From G965240465 sp965249525 (GTDB lineage Bacteria > SAR324 > JACQKK01): 64,000 bases of DNA. Shown here in pieces: positions 1 to 7,962 of the stretch (position 1 is its first letter; every line of letters starts with the position of its first letter). The notes beneath the pieces were generated by a model that was given only the letters and a program-made list of their open reading frames with translations, did not search any database and had not been told where the DNA came from. The stretch spans positions 124,001 through 188,000 of the forward strand of contig OZ252237.1 of the NCBI GenBank assembly GCA_965249525.1, given 5' to 3'. The translations under genes were made by a program, and so were the position numbers.

Positions 1-906
1 TGTATTTGCGATAGCGATACCATCTTGGAGTTGTCCCAAATCCCTAAAACGCTCACTATTTTTGGTGCTGGTGTCATTGGTTGTGAATACGCCACTATTT
101 TTTCTCACTTGGATGTAAAGGTCAATCTTGTCAATCCTCGCCAGCTGCTCTTGGATTTCTTAGATTGGGAAATCTCTAACTCCTTGGCCTATCTGATGCG
201 TGAATCCGGTGTCCGTTTGCGTTTCGGAGAAGAACTTCAGCAAGTTACTACCGATAAAGACCATGTGTACCTTCATACCCATACCCGTAAAGTCATCAAA
301 AGTGACTGCTTGTTGATGGCCAACGGCAGAACGGGTAACACTGAGAATCTTGGCCTAGACCGTTTGAAGCTAAAGGTAAACCAACGACAACAGATACCTG
401 TGAATGCTTGCTTTCAAACCCAAATTCCTCACATCTACGCTGCCGGAGATGTAATAGGGTTTCCTTCGCTCGCTGCTACCGCTATGGACCAAGGCCGGTT
501 TGCTACGCTACACGCTTTTGAAGCTACTACAGAGCCTATCGATACCAGCCTCATGCCCACTGGTATCTATACTATTCCCGAAATATCTACTGTCGGTGCC
601 ACCGAAAAAGAACTCTCTGAGAAGAATATTCCTTATGAGGTTGGTATAGCCAATTTCCGTGAAATCGCTAAGTGCCAAATTTCCGGACACACCACGGGCA
701 AACTCAAACTTCTGTTTCATAATTCCTCTCACCAATTGCTGGGTGTTCATGCCATCGGAGACCATACCTCAGACCTGATTCACATCGGACAAGCCGTTAT
801 GGCCTTCAAAGGGACTATTCATTACTTCCTTACTCATACCCTGAATTATCCCACTTTCAGCGAATGCTACCGCGTGGCTGCTTTCAATGGTCTTAACCGT
901 CTCTAA
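1..906 (+). CDS. sthA: Soluble pyridine nucleotide transhydrogenase, 5'-truncated by window edge
   Basis: This FAD flavoprotein would transfer hydride between NADPH and NAD+ in the cytoplasm. The reading frame is open from base 1 to the TAA at 904-906, so the N-terminal FAD/redox part lies outside the window. The visible 301 residues hold the NAD(P)-binding glycine motif GAGVIGCEYA, the second FAD-contact motif YAAGDVIGFPSLA, and the dimerisation domain of the pyridine nucleotide-disulphide oxidoreductase family (TGIYTIPEIS, HIGQAVM, NYPTFSE). The C-terminus EAYRVAALNGLNRL-like ending matches SthA as I remember it from Escherichia coli. Dihydrolipoamide dehydrogenase is the main alternative, but the ANGRTGNT stretch and the tail fit SthA better. 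Confidence 0.9.
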   Translation, partial: CICDSDTILELSQIPKTLTIFGAGVIGCEYATIFSHLDVKVNLVNPRQLLLDFLDWEISNSLAYLMRESGVRLRFGEELQQVTTDKDHVYLHTHTRKVIKSDCLLMANGRTGNTENLGLDRLKLKVNQRQQIPVNACFQTQIPHIYAAGDVIGFPSLAATAMDQGRFATLHAFEATTEPIDTSLMPTGIYTIPEISTVGATEKELSEKNIPYEVGIANFREIAKCQISGHTTGKLKLLFHNSSHQLLGVHAIGDHTSDLIHIGQAVMAFKGTIHYFLTHTLNYPTFSECYRVAAFNGLNRL

Positions 907-918
907 TTCAGGCTTATC

Positions 919-1629
919 ATGACCATTGCTATTGGAGATATTCACGGCTGCCTCCAACCATTAAAACTCCTTATTGCTAAACTGCCACCCGATGAGCCTT
1001 TGGTCTTCTTGGGTGACTACATCGACCGCGGCAGCCACAGCCGTCAAGTCGTCTCTTTTCTTCAGCAAGTCGCACAAAAACGCACTTGCCAGTTTCTTAT
1101 GGGGAATCATGAACATATGATGCTTAACGCCTCACAAGAAACCTATGCTGCCAGCTGGCTACAAAATGGAGGCTTACAAACCCTCTATAGCTATCAAACC
1201 GATCCTCTCCAGTGGATCAGTTCTTCCAATAAACTCGCTTTCTTACAAGACCATCTTTCCTTCTTTCAGCAACTGAAACCTTTTTATGAAGACCAAGACG
1301 CCATCTATGTTCATGCTGGCATAGATCCGCACATTTCTTCTCTTCAACAACAAAAAATGGAAACGCTGCTGTGGATTAGAGAAGAGTTCTTTGAAAATCT
1401 TCACCTTTGGCAAGGCAAGACAATCATTTTCGGACATACACCCACCGAGCGTCTCGGTGCAGCCAAAGGCTCTCTCTGGAAACAGCCCAGTGCTATCGGT
1501 ATAGATACCGGCTGCGTTTTTGGAGGTGCTCTCACTGCTTTCCACACCAAAACGCATAAAATCTGGAGGAAAAGTGATACATCCATTATGGAAAGACATC
1601 TTGCTAAGCAGAAAAAATCCATTGAATAA
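919..1629 (+). CDS. PPP-family metallophosphoesterase (serine/threonine phosphatase-like)
   Basis: The 236-residue protein has the ordered metal-binding motifs of the PPP phosphatase superfamily: GDIHGC (residues 7-12), GDYIDRG (about 33-39) and GNHEHMM (about 63-69), then a histidine in VHAGID and a late FGHTP motif. This family includes protein serine/threonine phosphatases such as PrpA/PphA and diadenosine tetraphosphatase ApaH; the short length and motif context resemble the bacterial PrpA-like group, but the substrate cannot be read from sequence. It starts 12 bases after the sthA stop and probably shares its transcript. It ends 35 bases before tRNA-Ile. Confidence 0.8.
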   Translation: MTIAIGDIHGCLQPLKLLIAKLPPDEPLVFLGDYIDRGSHSRQVVSFLQQVAQKRTCQFLMGNHEHMMLNASQETYAASWLQNGGLQTLYSYQTDPLQWISSSNKLAFLQDHLSFFQQLKPFYEDQDAIYVHAGIDPHISSLQQQKMETLLWIREEFFENLHLWQGKTIIFGHTPTERLGAAKGSLWKQPSAIGIDTGCVFGGALTAFHTKTHKIWRKSDTSIMERHLAKQKKSIE

Positions 1630-1663
1630 CCCCCCCGGCGCAGTTAGAATTCCATCACTCAAT

Positions 1664-1737
1664 GGGCCCATAGCTCAGCTGGTTAGAGCAGCCGACTCAT
1701 AATCGGAAGGTCCCTGGTTCAATCCCAGGTGGGCCCA
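1664..1737 (+). tRNA. tRNA-Ile(CAU), lysidine type
   Basis: A full cloverleaf folds: acceptor GGGCCCA pairs with TGGGCCC, the D arm and T arm (GGTTCAATCCC) are normal, and the anticodon CAT lies at 1698-1700. The acceptor carries C4-G69 and C5-G68, which are features of the minor isoleucine tRNA modified by TilS rather than of elongator methionine tRNA. The discriminator base is A. The 3' CCA is not encoded (the next bases are CTA). tRNA-Met(CAU) is the alternative. Confidence 0.85.
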
Positions 1738-1801
1738 CTACCTTACTTCAATGCAGTAAAAGCAAAGAAGAATATAGTTACAAAAAGAGCAAGATCCGCA
1801 A

Positions 1802-1819
1802 TTTCCCATATTTGGGAAA
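1802..1819. other. Small hairpin between convergent units
   Basis: TTTCCCA (1802-1808) and TGGGAAA (1813-1819) form a 7-bp stem with a 4-base loop, just downstream of the tRNA on the plus strand and of the rel gene on the minus strand. Neither strand has a clear T tract outside the stem, so a terminator role is only possible. Confidence 0.3.
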
Positions 1820-1827
1820 AACTCAAG

Positions 1828-2937
1828 TCATTTGGTTTGTTGAAGCTGTTGGGTGATGTTTTTTACCATGGAGCGAAACCAGAGGATGGAGTCAAGTTCT
1901 TGGGGGTCTTGTGAAGAGGTTTCTTTGTAAGCGAAGTGTGCAGCAATGCCGACTTCTGCCCAGCGGTGCATATAGTTGGTGCGGATTTGGATTTCTATTG
2001 GTTGTTGTTCATTGAGGATGGTGGTGTGGAGGCTTTGGTATCCATTAGGTTTGGGTAGTGCAATGTAGTCTTTGAAACGCCCTGGGAGGGGCTGGTAGCT
2101 TTGGTGAATCAGTTGGAGCACCTGGTAACAAGTTTCTTCTTTTGGTACGATAATGCGGATAGCGGTGAGGTCGTGGAGGTTTTTTGGAGGGATATTTTGG
2201 TTTTGGACTTTTTTCCTAATAGAATTAAGGCTTTTGGTTCTTCCTGAGATTTCTGCTGGGATTTGACTTTTTTTAAGAAGTTGTTGGAGTTGTGTTTGGA
2301 GTTGTTGAAGATGTTGTTGAGAGAGTTTTAGCAGGTGTTCGGATTGTTGGTGGAGGTGTTGGTATTCTTTTGGTTCTAACAAGGCAAAGCTTTGGTCTTC
2401 TAGTTGATTTTTGATGGTATCCACACCGAGACGGTGTGCAATGGGGGCATAGATAGAGCGACATTCTTGGACGAGTTGCGGAAGTTTTTTTGCGGGGAAT
2501 TTGTCGGCTTGTTTGAGTAGATAGAGGCGTTCTGCAAGGAGGATAAGGATGATCCGCAGGTCTTTGGTGCTGGTGAGGATAGTTTTTCTAAGGGTGAAAG
2601 CTGGTGTAATGTGTTGGAGCTTTTGGATGGTTTGCTGAAGTTGATAGGTTTGTTGGACGAGGTTGGCAACTTCGCTAGAGACAGCTTTGGCGAGTTGGGT
2701 TTGTTGGTATTGGGGCAGGGTTGGTATGTTGTGTAACAGAGCTGCAGCAAGTGTAGGGGTGTGGAGTTGAATTTGGGCGAGAGATTTCGCCATATGCAGA
2801 CCCTGTTCTAGCAGAGGGCGGGCATGGAGGTTAGTGGGGTGATGGAGGATATTTTTTGCGTATTGATGAGCAAGTTGCAGCAGTTGGTGGTTCTGCTGCT
2901 GATTGGAGATAGATTTTAGCAAATCTTGTAATTTCAT
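1828..2937 (-). CDS. Compact RelA/SpoT-homologue (p)ppGpp synthetase with degenerate hydrolase domain
   Basis: The 369-residue protein aligns by eye with the catalytic half of Rel/SpoT. Residues about 1-190 resemble the HD hydrolase fold, but the metal-binding LLHD is LLHN (67-70) and the following acidic ED pair is absent, so hydrolysis of ppGpp is unlikely. The synthetase domain follows, with GRTKSLNSIRKK, the substrate-loop motif RFKDYIALPKPNGYQS (from residue 287) and EIQIRT. The chain stops about 80 residues later, so the TGS, helical and ACT regulatory domains of long Rel proteins are missing. RFKD is the RxKD form usually seen in bifunctional Rel enzymes. The start has a strong AAGGAG two bases upstream of TAATG. 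The gene follows gmk by 34 bases, the position taken by rpoZ-spoT in enterics; rpoZ is absent here. Confidence 0.8.
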   Translation of the reverse strand: MKLQDLLKSISNQQQNHQLLQLAHQYAKNILHHPTNLHARPLLEQGLHMAKSLAQIQLHTPTLAAALLHNIPTLPQYQQTQLAKAVSSEVANLVQQTYQLQQTIQKLQHITPAFTLRKTILTSTKDLRIILILLAERLYLLKQADKFPAKKLPQLVQECRSIYAPIAHRLGVDTIKNQLEDQSFALLEPKEYQHLHQQSEHLLKLSQQHLQQLQTQLQQLLKKSQIPAEISGRTKSLNSIRKKVQNQNIPPKNLHDLTAIRIIVPKEETCYQVLQLIHQSYQPLPGRFKDYIALPKPNGYQSLHTTILNEQQPIEIQIRTNYMHRWAEVGIAAHFAYKETSSQDPQELDSILWFRSMVKNITQQLQQTK

Positions 2938-2971
2938 TACTCCTTGTTGAGGAGATGCTTGAATAAAGTTA

Positions 2972-3799
2972 TTAGAACGGTGACTGAGATGAGGATTTTC
3001 TTAGCAAAGCTTGAGTGGCGGAAAGCATGGACTGGAGGTTATCAAACAAGGCATTGGTGAGGCGTTCTTGGATGAGCTCTAATACTTTTTGAATGCAATA
3101 TTGTCTTTGGTTGGCGGAGAGGCCTTGAATGACAGGGTGTTCCTGCATGGCTTTGAGCGCCTGGATTTTGGCATCATTGATGGCTTTTTGTCGCAAAACG
3201 ATATCTGGTTTTCTGGAAAGATGAAAACGGACAGGTTTTTCACTTTCGTTAGTGATGACTTCGTTTAGTTCGGATAGGGCTTCATCGGCGCGATTATTTT
3301 TATTTTCTATCACAAATTGGTAGTACTTCATATGTGCCATTTCTTGTTTTGCCCCTTCTAAGCGGAAACGCAGAGAAGCAGGTCCTTCGGTATTGCGATT
3401 TTTTAAGCGCTGATGCAGCTCTTCTAAGCTAGGTGGTCTGATGAATACAAAAACAGCTCCTTTGGCAATACGATGCATCTGCATTGCCCCGTTACTTTCT
3501 AAATCCATCAGTACATGGTAGCCGCTGTTCAGTAGAGCGAGTACCTTTTCGTAGCTAGTGCCATAATAGTGCCCATAACGAAACACCCATTCCAAGAAAT
3601 GGCCATCTGCTGCTTGGCGAAAAAATTCTTCTTCCTGAACAAAAAGATAATCTTTGCCGTCTTTTTCGCCATATCTGGGAGAACGGGTGGTGGTAGAAAC
3701 GGACAGTCTCAAATTGGAATGCTGTTTTAGCAAACCATGAACCAGGGAAGTTTTGCCTACTCCACTGGGACCCGAAATGACAAATGCACGAGGATGCAT
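2972..3799 (-). CDS. gmk: Guanylate kinase with C-terminal extension
   Basis: The enzyme phosphorylates GMP to GDP with ATP. The P-loop GPSGVGKTS lies at residues 10-18, followed by the GMP-binding STTTRSPRYGEKDGKDY region and FLEWVFRYGHYYGTS, as in bacterial guanylate kinases. Canonical proteins are about 205 residues; this one has 275. The extra 75 residues (from about VLRQKAINDAKIQAL) are predicted mostly helical and match no domain I recognise. It lies between yicC and the rel gene on the same strand, a conserved nucleotide/stringent-response neighbourhood. The ATG at 3799 is the only start that keeps the P-loop at its usual distance. Confidence 0.92.
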   Translation of the reverse strand: MHPRAFVISGPSGVGKTSLVHGLLKQHSNLRLSVSTTTRSPRYGEKDGKDYLFVQEEEFFRQAADGHFLEWVFRYGHYYGTSYEKVLALLNSGYHVLMDLESNGAMQMHRIAKGAVFVFIRPPSLEELHQRLKNRNTEGPASLRFRLEGAKQEMAHMKYYQFVIENKNNRADEALSELNEVITNESEKPVRFHLSRKPDIVLRQKAINDAKIQALKAMQEHPVIQGLSANQRQYCIQKVLELIQERLTNALFDNLQSMLSATQALLRKSSSQSPF

Positions 3800-3905
3800 C
3801 TTTACTACCTATCCAAGTAGCTATTCTGCAACATTCTTGTGCTGCCAAGCTTACATGCCAAGATCCGTAAGTGTTTTTGAAAGCTCAAAACGCACACCCA
3901 CATCA

Positions 3906-4775
3906 TTATTCCAAATTTTGCACTTGTTCGCGCATTTTTTCTAGATCTACTTTTAATAATAGTACACAATCTATGGCCTTGCTATCTTCGCTCTTGGCAC
4001 TAAGGGTATTTAACTCCCGCTGCAGTTCTTGTAGCAAGAATTCTAGCCTCCTACCTGGTGTAGGGTTGCTATCAGTCATCAGCTGGCGTGCTTCCCGTAA
4101 ATGATGTCCCAAGCGTTCTAACTCCTCGCTTACATCTACCCGTCTGGCCAACAAAGCAATCTCCTGCGCTAGGCGCTCTTCATTCACCAACGCTCCACCT
4201 TCCACACGCCTTAGCAACTGCTGCGTACGTTCTGTCAAGCGCTGCGGGGCATGCCTTGCTAGCTTGCTCAACTGAACACAACCTTTATCCAAATTATCTA
4301 AAGATTCACCCAACTGCGCTTCCAACGCTTCTCCTTCTCGCTTACGAGAATCCATCAATATATCCAGTGCCTGCCGTAAAGTTCTTTTTGCCAATACCTC
4401 GATTCCTACCGGTACTTCTTGATGTCCCCATTGCTCCTGTAGCTTTAGTAAATCTCCAAAACCTACCTGGACTTCTGACCCTAAGACATCACGACCCTGT
4501 TTTATCCATGCTGTCGCTATTTGTAAAGTGGCCTCGTTTAAACCAGGCATTACTTGTACAGATTCTGGCCACAAAGTAAGATTTGCATCTACCCGTCCCC
4601 GATACAATCGTGTGCGCATTATCCGCAACAACTGATCTTCCAAGAACGCTAACCATGTTGGCAGCCGAAAGCGCACATCCAAGAAACGACTATTCACCGA
4701 GCGCAATGTCACCACACAGCCCCATCCTTTCTCCACGCATTGAGCCTGTCCAAATCCTGTCATAGAACGCAACAT
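3906..4775 (-). CDS. yicC: YicC-family endoribonuclease
   Basis: The 289-residue protein has the YicC N-terminal signature MLRSMTGFGQA and NSRFLDVRFRLP and the DUF1732 C-terminal end, GRRLEFLLQELQRE followed by NTLSAKS. The family has been described as a stress-related endoribonuclease in enterics; the exact RNA targets here cannot be inferred. The start ATG is preceded by GAGGAATAG. It precedes gmk by 106 bases, an arrangement common in proteobacteria. Its coding strand is G-rich while gmk and rel downstream are C-rich. Confidence 0.9.
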   Translation of the reverse strand: MLRSMTGFGQAQCVEKGWGCVVTLRSVNSRFLDVRFRLPTWLAFLEDQLLRIMRTRLYRGRVDANLTLWPESVQVMPGLNEATLQIATAWIKQGRDVLGSEVQVGFGDLLKLQEQWGHQEVPVGIEVLAKRTLRQALDILMDSRKREGEALEAQLGESLDNLDKGCVQLSKLARHAPQRLTERTQQLLRRVEGGALVNEERLAQEIALLARRVDVSEELERLGHHLREARQLMTDSNPTPGRRLEFLLQELQRELNTLSAKSEDSKAIDCVLLLKVDLEKMREQVQNLE

Positions 4776-4922
4776 CTATTCCTCACTTTTCATACAAATC
4801 CATCAAACACTTTCCCTACAATGACTTTTTAACAAAGGTTGGCAATTAGCTCATTTTCTTGCTTAGCTCTTTTAAAGGCTGGAAATGCATGCTCTCAATA
4901 ATTTTGACTGGGAGAAAGCTTA

Positions 4923-5867
4923 TCAAGAGAGTATTTGGATATATTTGTTGGCGAGGTTATCATGGGGATTAAGTTTTTGTGCTTGTTGGAAAGCTTGTAG
5001 GGCTGGTTGCTGGTCTTTGAGAGAGAGATGCACCATGCCTTTAAGGGTATGGAATTCGCTGCGGGTTGGTTCTACAGCGATAGCTTGGTCTAGGGTTTCA
5101 ATGGCATTGAGTGCAGAACCACTGCGAAATTGAGCAGAGGCCAATCTCATCATGGTTGGCCAATGTTTGGGCCTAAGATGAAGGGCTTGCTGAAAGGCTT
5201 TCGCTGCTTCGTGGTGAGCTTTGATATCATAAAGGCTCTGTGCATTCCAGAAGTGGTAATGGAATTGATGGGGATCATGCAAAAGAGCGTTTAAAAAGCT
5301 GCGTCTGGCTTGAGGTAATTGTCGTCTTTGATAGCGGCATCTTCCTAGCCAGTAATGGAATTGTGGTTTGTGAGGTTGATAGCGAAGGGCGTTTTCAAAT
5401 TCATGCTGAGCACGGATAAAAAGGCCTTTTTCAAACAGGAAAATACCCAAGCGGTGTGCGCGCATAGGTTCGGTCTCGTTGGGTCTTTGGGATGGGGGGG
5501 TAAGCAGGAGTTTGTTACATTTTTTACAGTGAGCTCTTTCAAGATGTTGGTTGTCAGGAAGTTGGTTGCGGGTACGACAATGTGGACACACCAACATGAC
5601 CAAGGTTTGTGGAGATATAGTGCTTTGTTGGTAGCTCTGAGATGCCAGCAGAAGATCATATTCTTTGCGTGTGCGTGGGTCACTGAGTACCTGATAGGCT
5701 TCGTTGATTAATTGTGCATCTACGGGATTGCCCCCCAGATCTGGGTGATTACCACCTTCTTTAAGCAAGGCACGGTAGGCTCCGCGGATGACTTCTTGCG
5801 AAGCCGAGGGGGAGACCTGTAACAAGTCATAGTAACTGAGGTGACTGGGGAGTTTCATGGTGGTCAT
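4923..5867 (-). CDS. J-domain protein with zinc ribbon and TPR repeats
   Basis: The 314-residue protein begins with a DnaJ-type J domain (about residues 10-75) with the DnaK-activating HPD in NHPDLGG. A four-cysteine zinc ribbon follows (CPHCRTRN then CKKCNK, about 92-120). The remaining two thirds are tandem tetratricopeptide-like repeats (for example HYWLGRCRYQRRQLPQARRS and PTRSEFHTLKGMVHLSLKD). This architecture suggests a DnaK co-chaperone that recruits a partner through TPRs; no client can be named. ATG at 5867 or the in-frame ATG at 5858 could be the start; neither has a clear ribosome site. Whether it is cotranscribed with yicC (147 bases downstream) is unclear. Confidence 0.8.
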   Translation of the reverse strand: MTTMKLPSHLSYYDLLQVSPSASQEVIRGAYRALLKEGGNHPDLGGNPVDAQLINEAYQVLSDPRTRKEYDLLLASQSYQQSTISPQTLVMLVCPHCRTRNQLPDNQHLERAHCKKCNKLLLTPPSQRPNETEPMRAHRLGIFLFEKGLFIRAQHEFENALRYQPHKPQFHYWLGRCRYQRRQLPQARRSFLNALLHDPHQFHYHFWNAQSLYDIKAHHEAAKAFQQALHLRPKHWPTMMRLASAQFRSGSALNAIETLDQAIAVEPTRSEFHTLKGMVHLSLKDQQPALQAFQQAQKLNPHDNLANKYIQILS

Positions 5868-6036
5868 CAGTGGTTGGGATAATTTTTAAGAGGTTGGTTA
5901 TTATGCCATACTGAAAGCCGTAAACAGGATAGACTCTGCTTTTCTCTTTTCTGGATGATTTCCATAAAGCATTATTCTTGCGGCCTAGAAATAGCTTGAT
6001 AAGGCCTGGAACAAGGAATGGGGTCGTCGGATAGCA

Positions 6037-6705
6037 ATGGGAGATAGCCACAATCGTTATTTAGATGAGCTGTTGGCGAAGGAACTGTGCCCTTCTCCGG
6101 CTGTGTTTCATCAATGGCTGGCACGGAGGAGAGGAGCTTTACAGAGAAGGGTAACAGTAGACCTGGGTAGTGGTTCGGGAGGATTTCTGTTGGCAGAAGC
6201 CAATCGCAATAGGGAAGCCTTATTTGTAGGTTTTGAAATGCGTTTAAAGCGATTGGTACGTAGTGCAAAGAAGCTGGAACAGGCAGGGTTGGAGAATGCC
6301 TGTGCTGTGTATGCGGATGGGACACGTTTGGGTGAGTTTTTTCCTCCCTGTAGCGTGGATGTAGCATTGTTGCAATTTCCCGACCCCTGGCCCAAGGTGC
6401 GACATCGGCAACGACGGCTTCTGAGCAGCAAACGTTTGCGTTGGTCGTTAGAGCGAGTTTGTAAGCCTGGTGGAATATTTGCTTTAAGAACTGACAGTTC
6501 CAGTTGCTTTCTACATGCCCTTCGTACTATCGGGAACTGGCACGGCTGGCAAACGACCTTCTTTAGCAATCACACTGCCAGAGACGGTTTTCCTCCTAGT
6601 CAAACCATCACTGAATTTCAACAACTTTTTCAATCACAAAAACGAGCAGTCTATTCTCTGGTTTTGTGCTGGCAAACACCAGTTACTAAGACAATTCTTT
6701 CTTAA
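6037..6705 (+). CDS. trmB: tRNA (guanine-N7-)-methyltransferase
   Basis: TrmB methylates G46 in the variable loop of tRNAs using S-adenosylmethionine. The 222-residue protein has the SAM-binding DLGSGSGGFLLAEA, FVGFEMRLKRL, and the family hallmark FPDPWPKVRHRQRR, followed by LRTDS. The C-terminal TITEFQQLFQ replaces the usual TxFE motif region. It stands alone between the divergent J-domain gene and the convergent sugar transporter. The first half of the coding strand is G-rich and the second half C-rich. Confidence 0.88.
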   Translation: MGDSHNRYLDELLAKELCPSPAVFHQWLARRRGALQRRVTVDLGSGSGGFLLAEANRNREALFVGFEMRLKRLVRSAKKLEQAGLENACAVYADGTRLGEFFPPCSVDVALLQFPDPWPKVRHRQRRLLSSKRLRWSLERVCKPGGIFALRTDSSSCFLHALRTIGNWHGWQTTFFSNHTARDGFPPSQTITEFQQLFQSQKRAVYSLVLCWQTPVTKTILS

Positions 6706-6734
6706 CCTAAATGGATTAGAGGTTTAGGTCTGCT
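6705..6734 (+). terminator. Possible weak terminator after trmB
   Basis: ACCTAAA (6705-6711) and TTTAGGT (6723-6729) form a 7-bp stem right after the trmB stop, and a short T tract (CTTTTTC) follows within 5 bases. The stem is AT-rich, so strength would be modest. Confidence 0.35.
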
Positions 6735-6767
6735 TTTTCAGAGTTTTTGGAAGAAGGTAAAATTGGT

Positions 6768-7871
6768 TTAAAGGCATTCGCCGGTTTCCTGTAGAAAGAT
6801 GGAGGCGTAAGAAAGATCAAGATGGAGTTCGGTTGGTTGATTGATTTTCAAGGGAAAATGGGGGGGAAAACGACCGCAGATGTCTTGTTGCTGGAATTCA
6901 AATCGTCCGTATATATCAAAGCCGTTGGTTTCTATGATTTGAGGAGTAAGGGAGAGCGTTTGATCGTATGGGGACTGTGTTGGCTCAGAAGAAATATGTT
7001 CAGGTCTAAGTCCAAGAATTACGGTTTGATTGTTTGTCCATGAAGAAGAGATTTGTTTAGATGAGAGTTTCCAGGGGGATTGTTGGCTGGTGTTTTGTGG
7101 GAGGAAGGTGGGATTTTTGGAATCCCCTCCTAGGGTGCCTTTGATGAGGTTAATGGAAGGGGAGCCGATAAAATCTGCAACAAAGGTGTTTTTAGGTTTA
7201 TCGTAGACTTCTTGTGGTGGACCAATTTGAATGATTTCGCCGTGATGCATTACAGCAATGCGGTCTGCCAGGTTCATGGCTTCTAGTTGGTCATGAGTGA
7301 CATAAACCATACTAGCCCCGAGCCTCTGGTGAATTTTCTTGATTTCCGCTCTCATTTCTATTCGCAGTTTGGCATCTAGATTGGAAAGGGGCTCATCAAA
7401 CAGGAAGAGAACAGGTTCTCTAACCAGGGCGCGTCCCATAGCAACCCGTTGGCGTTGGCCACCGGAGAGTTGGGAAGGTTTGCGTTCCATAAGATGATCA
7501 ATATGCAGCAAACGGCTGACCTCCATGGCTGCCTGGTCTTGTTCTTTTTGCGAACGACCACGCATACGCATGCCAAAAGTGATGTTCTTTTTCACATTCA
7601 TAGAAGGATAAAGTGCGTAAGATTGAAACACCATGGCGATATCGCGATCTTTTGGTGGAACATTCAACATAGATCGACCTCCGATAGCAAGCTCGCCATT
7701 TGAAGGATTTTCTAGCCCGGCGATGATGTTCAGCAAAGTGGATTTTCCGCATCCAGAAGGTCCAACCATCACCAGCATTTCTCCTTTTTGGAGTGTAAGG
7801 TGGATGTTTTTTAGTACAGAGGTTTCTCCAAAAATTTTATGAAGATTGGAAATTTCCAGTACATTGCTCAT
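6768..7871 (-). CDS. gtsD: Sugar ABC transporter ATP-binding protein (GtsD/MalK type)
   Basis: This is the nucleotide-binding subunit of a carbohydrate importer, expected on the cytoplasmic face of the inner membrane. The Walker A GPSGCGKST (about residues 38-46), the signature LSGGQRQR, the Walker B LFDEPLSNLDA and the H-loop VTHDQ are all present, followed by a C-terminal TOBE/MalK regulatory domain (FVADFIGSPSINLI, ILGLRPEH). Length 367 matches the MalK/UgpC group. A GGGAG site precedes the ATG. It is the last gene of the unit, 91 bases after the second permease. The symbol follows the binding protein's resemblance to Pseudomonas GtsA. Confidence 0.88.
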   Translation of the reverse strand: MSNVLEISNLHKIFGETSVLKNIHLTLQKGEMLVMVGPSGCGKSTLLNIIAGLENPSNGELAIGGRSMLNVPPKDRDIAMVFQSYALYPSMNVKKNITFGMRMRGRSQKEQDQAAMEVSRLLHIDHLMERKPSQLSGGQRQRVAMGRALVREPVLFLFDEPLSNLDAKLRIEMRAEIKKIHQRLGASMVYVTHDQLEAMNLADRIAVMHHGEIIQIGPPQEVYDKPKNTFVADFIGSPSINLIKGTLGGDSKNPTFLPQNTSQQSPWKLSSKQISSSWTNNQTVILGLRPEHISSEPTQSPYDQTLSLTPQIIETNGFDIYGRFEFQQQDICGRFPPHFPLKINQPTELHLDLSYASIFLQETGECL

Positions 7872-7962
7872 AGAAAGACTCCCGTGGAGAATGGGAAAAA
7901 GAAAAAAGATCGGGTGATAAGGCGTGGGTTTGTGTCAAGTAATGAACAAGCTTGAAGACAGG

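Noticed and set aside
1664..1737. tRNA-Met(CAU)
   Set aside because: The C4-G69 and C5-G68 pairs and overall resemblance favour the lysidine-type tRNA-Ile; methionine remains only an alternative.
2938..2971. rpoZ between gmk and the rel gene
   Set aside because: The gap is 34 bases and no omega-like frame exists; the gmk tail does not resemble omega either.
4088..4579. 163-codon plus-strand frame
   Set aside because: It is antisense to yicC, which is a clear family member; the frame has no domain and reflects skewed composition.
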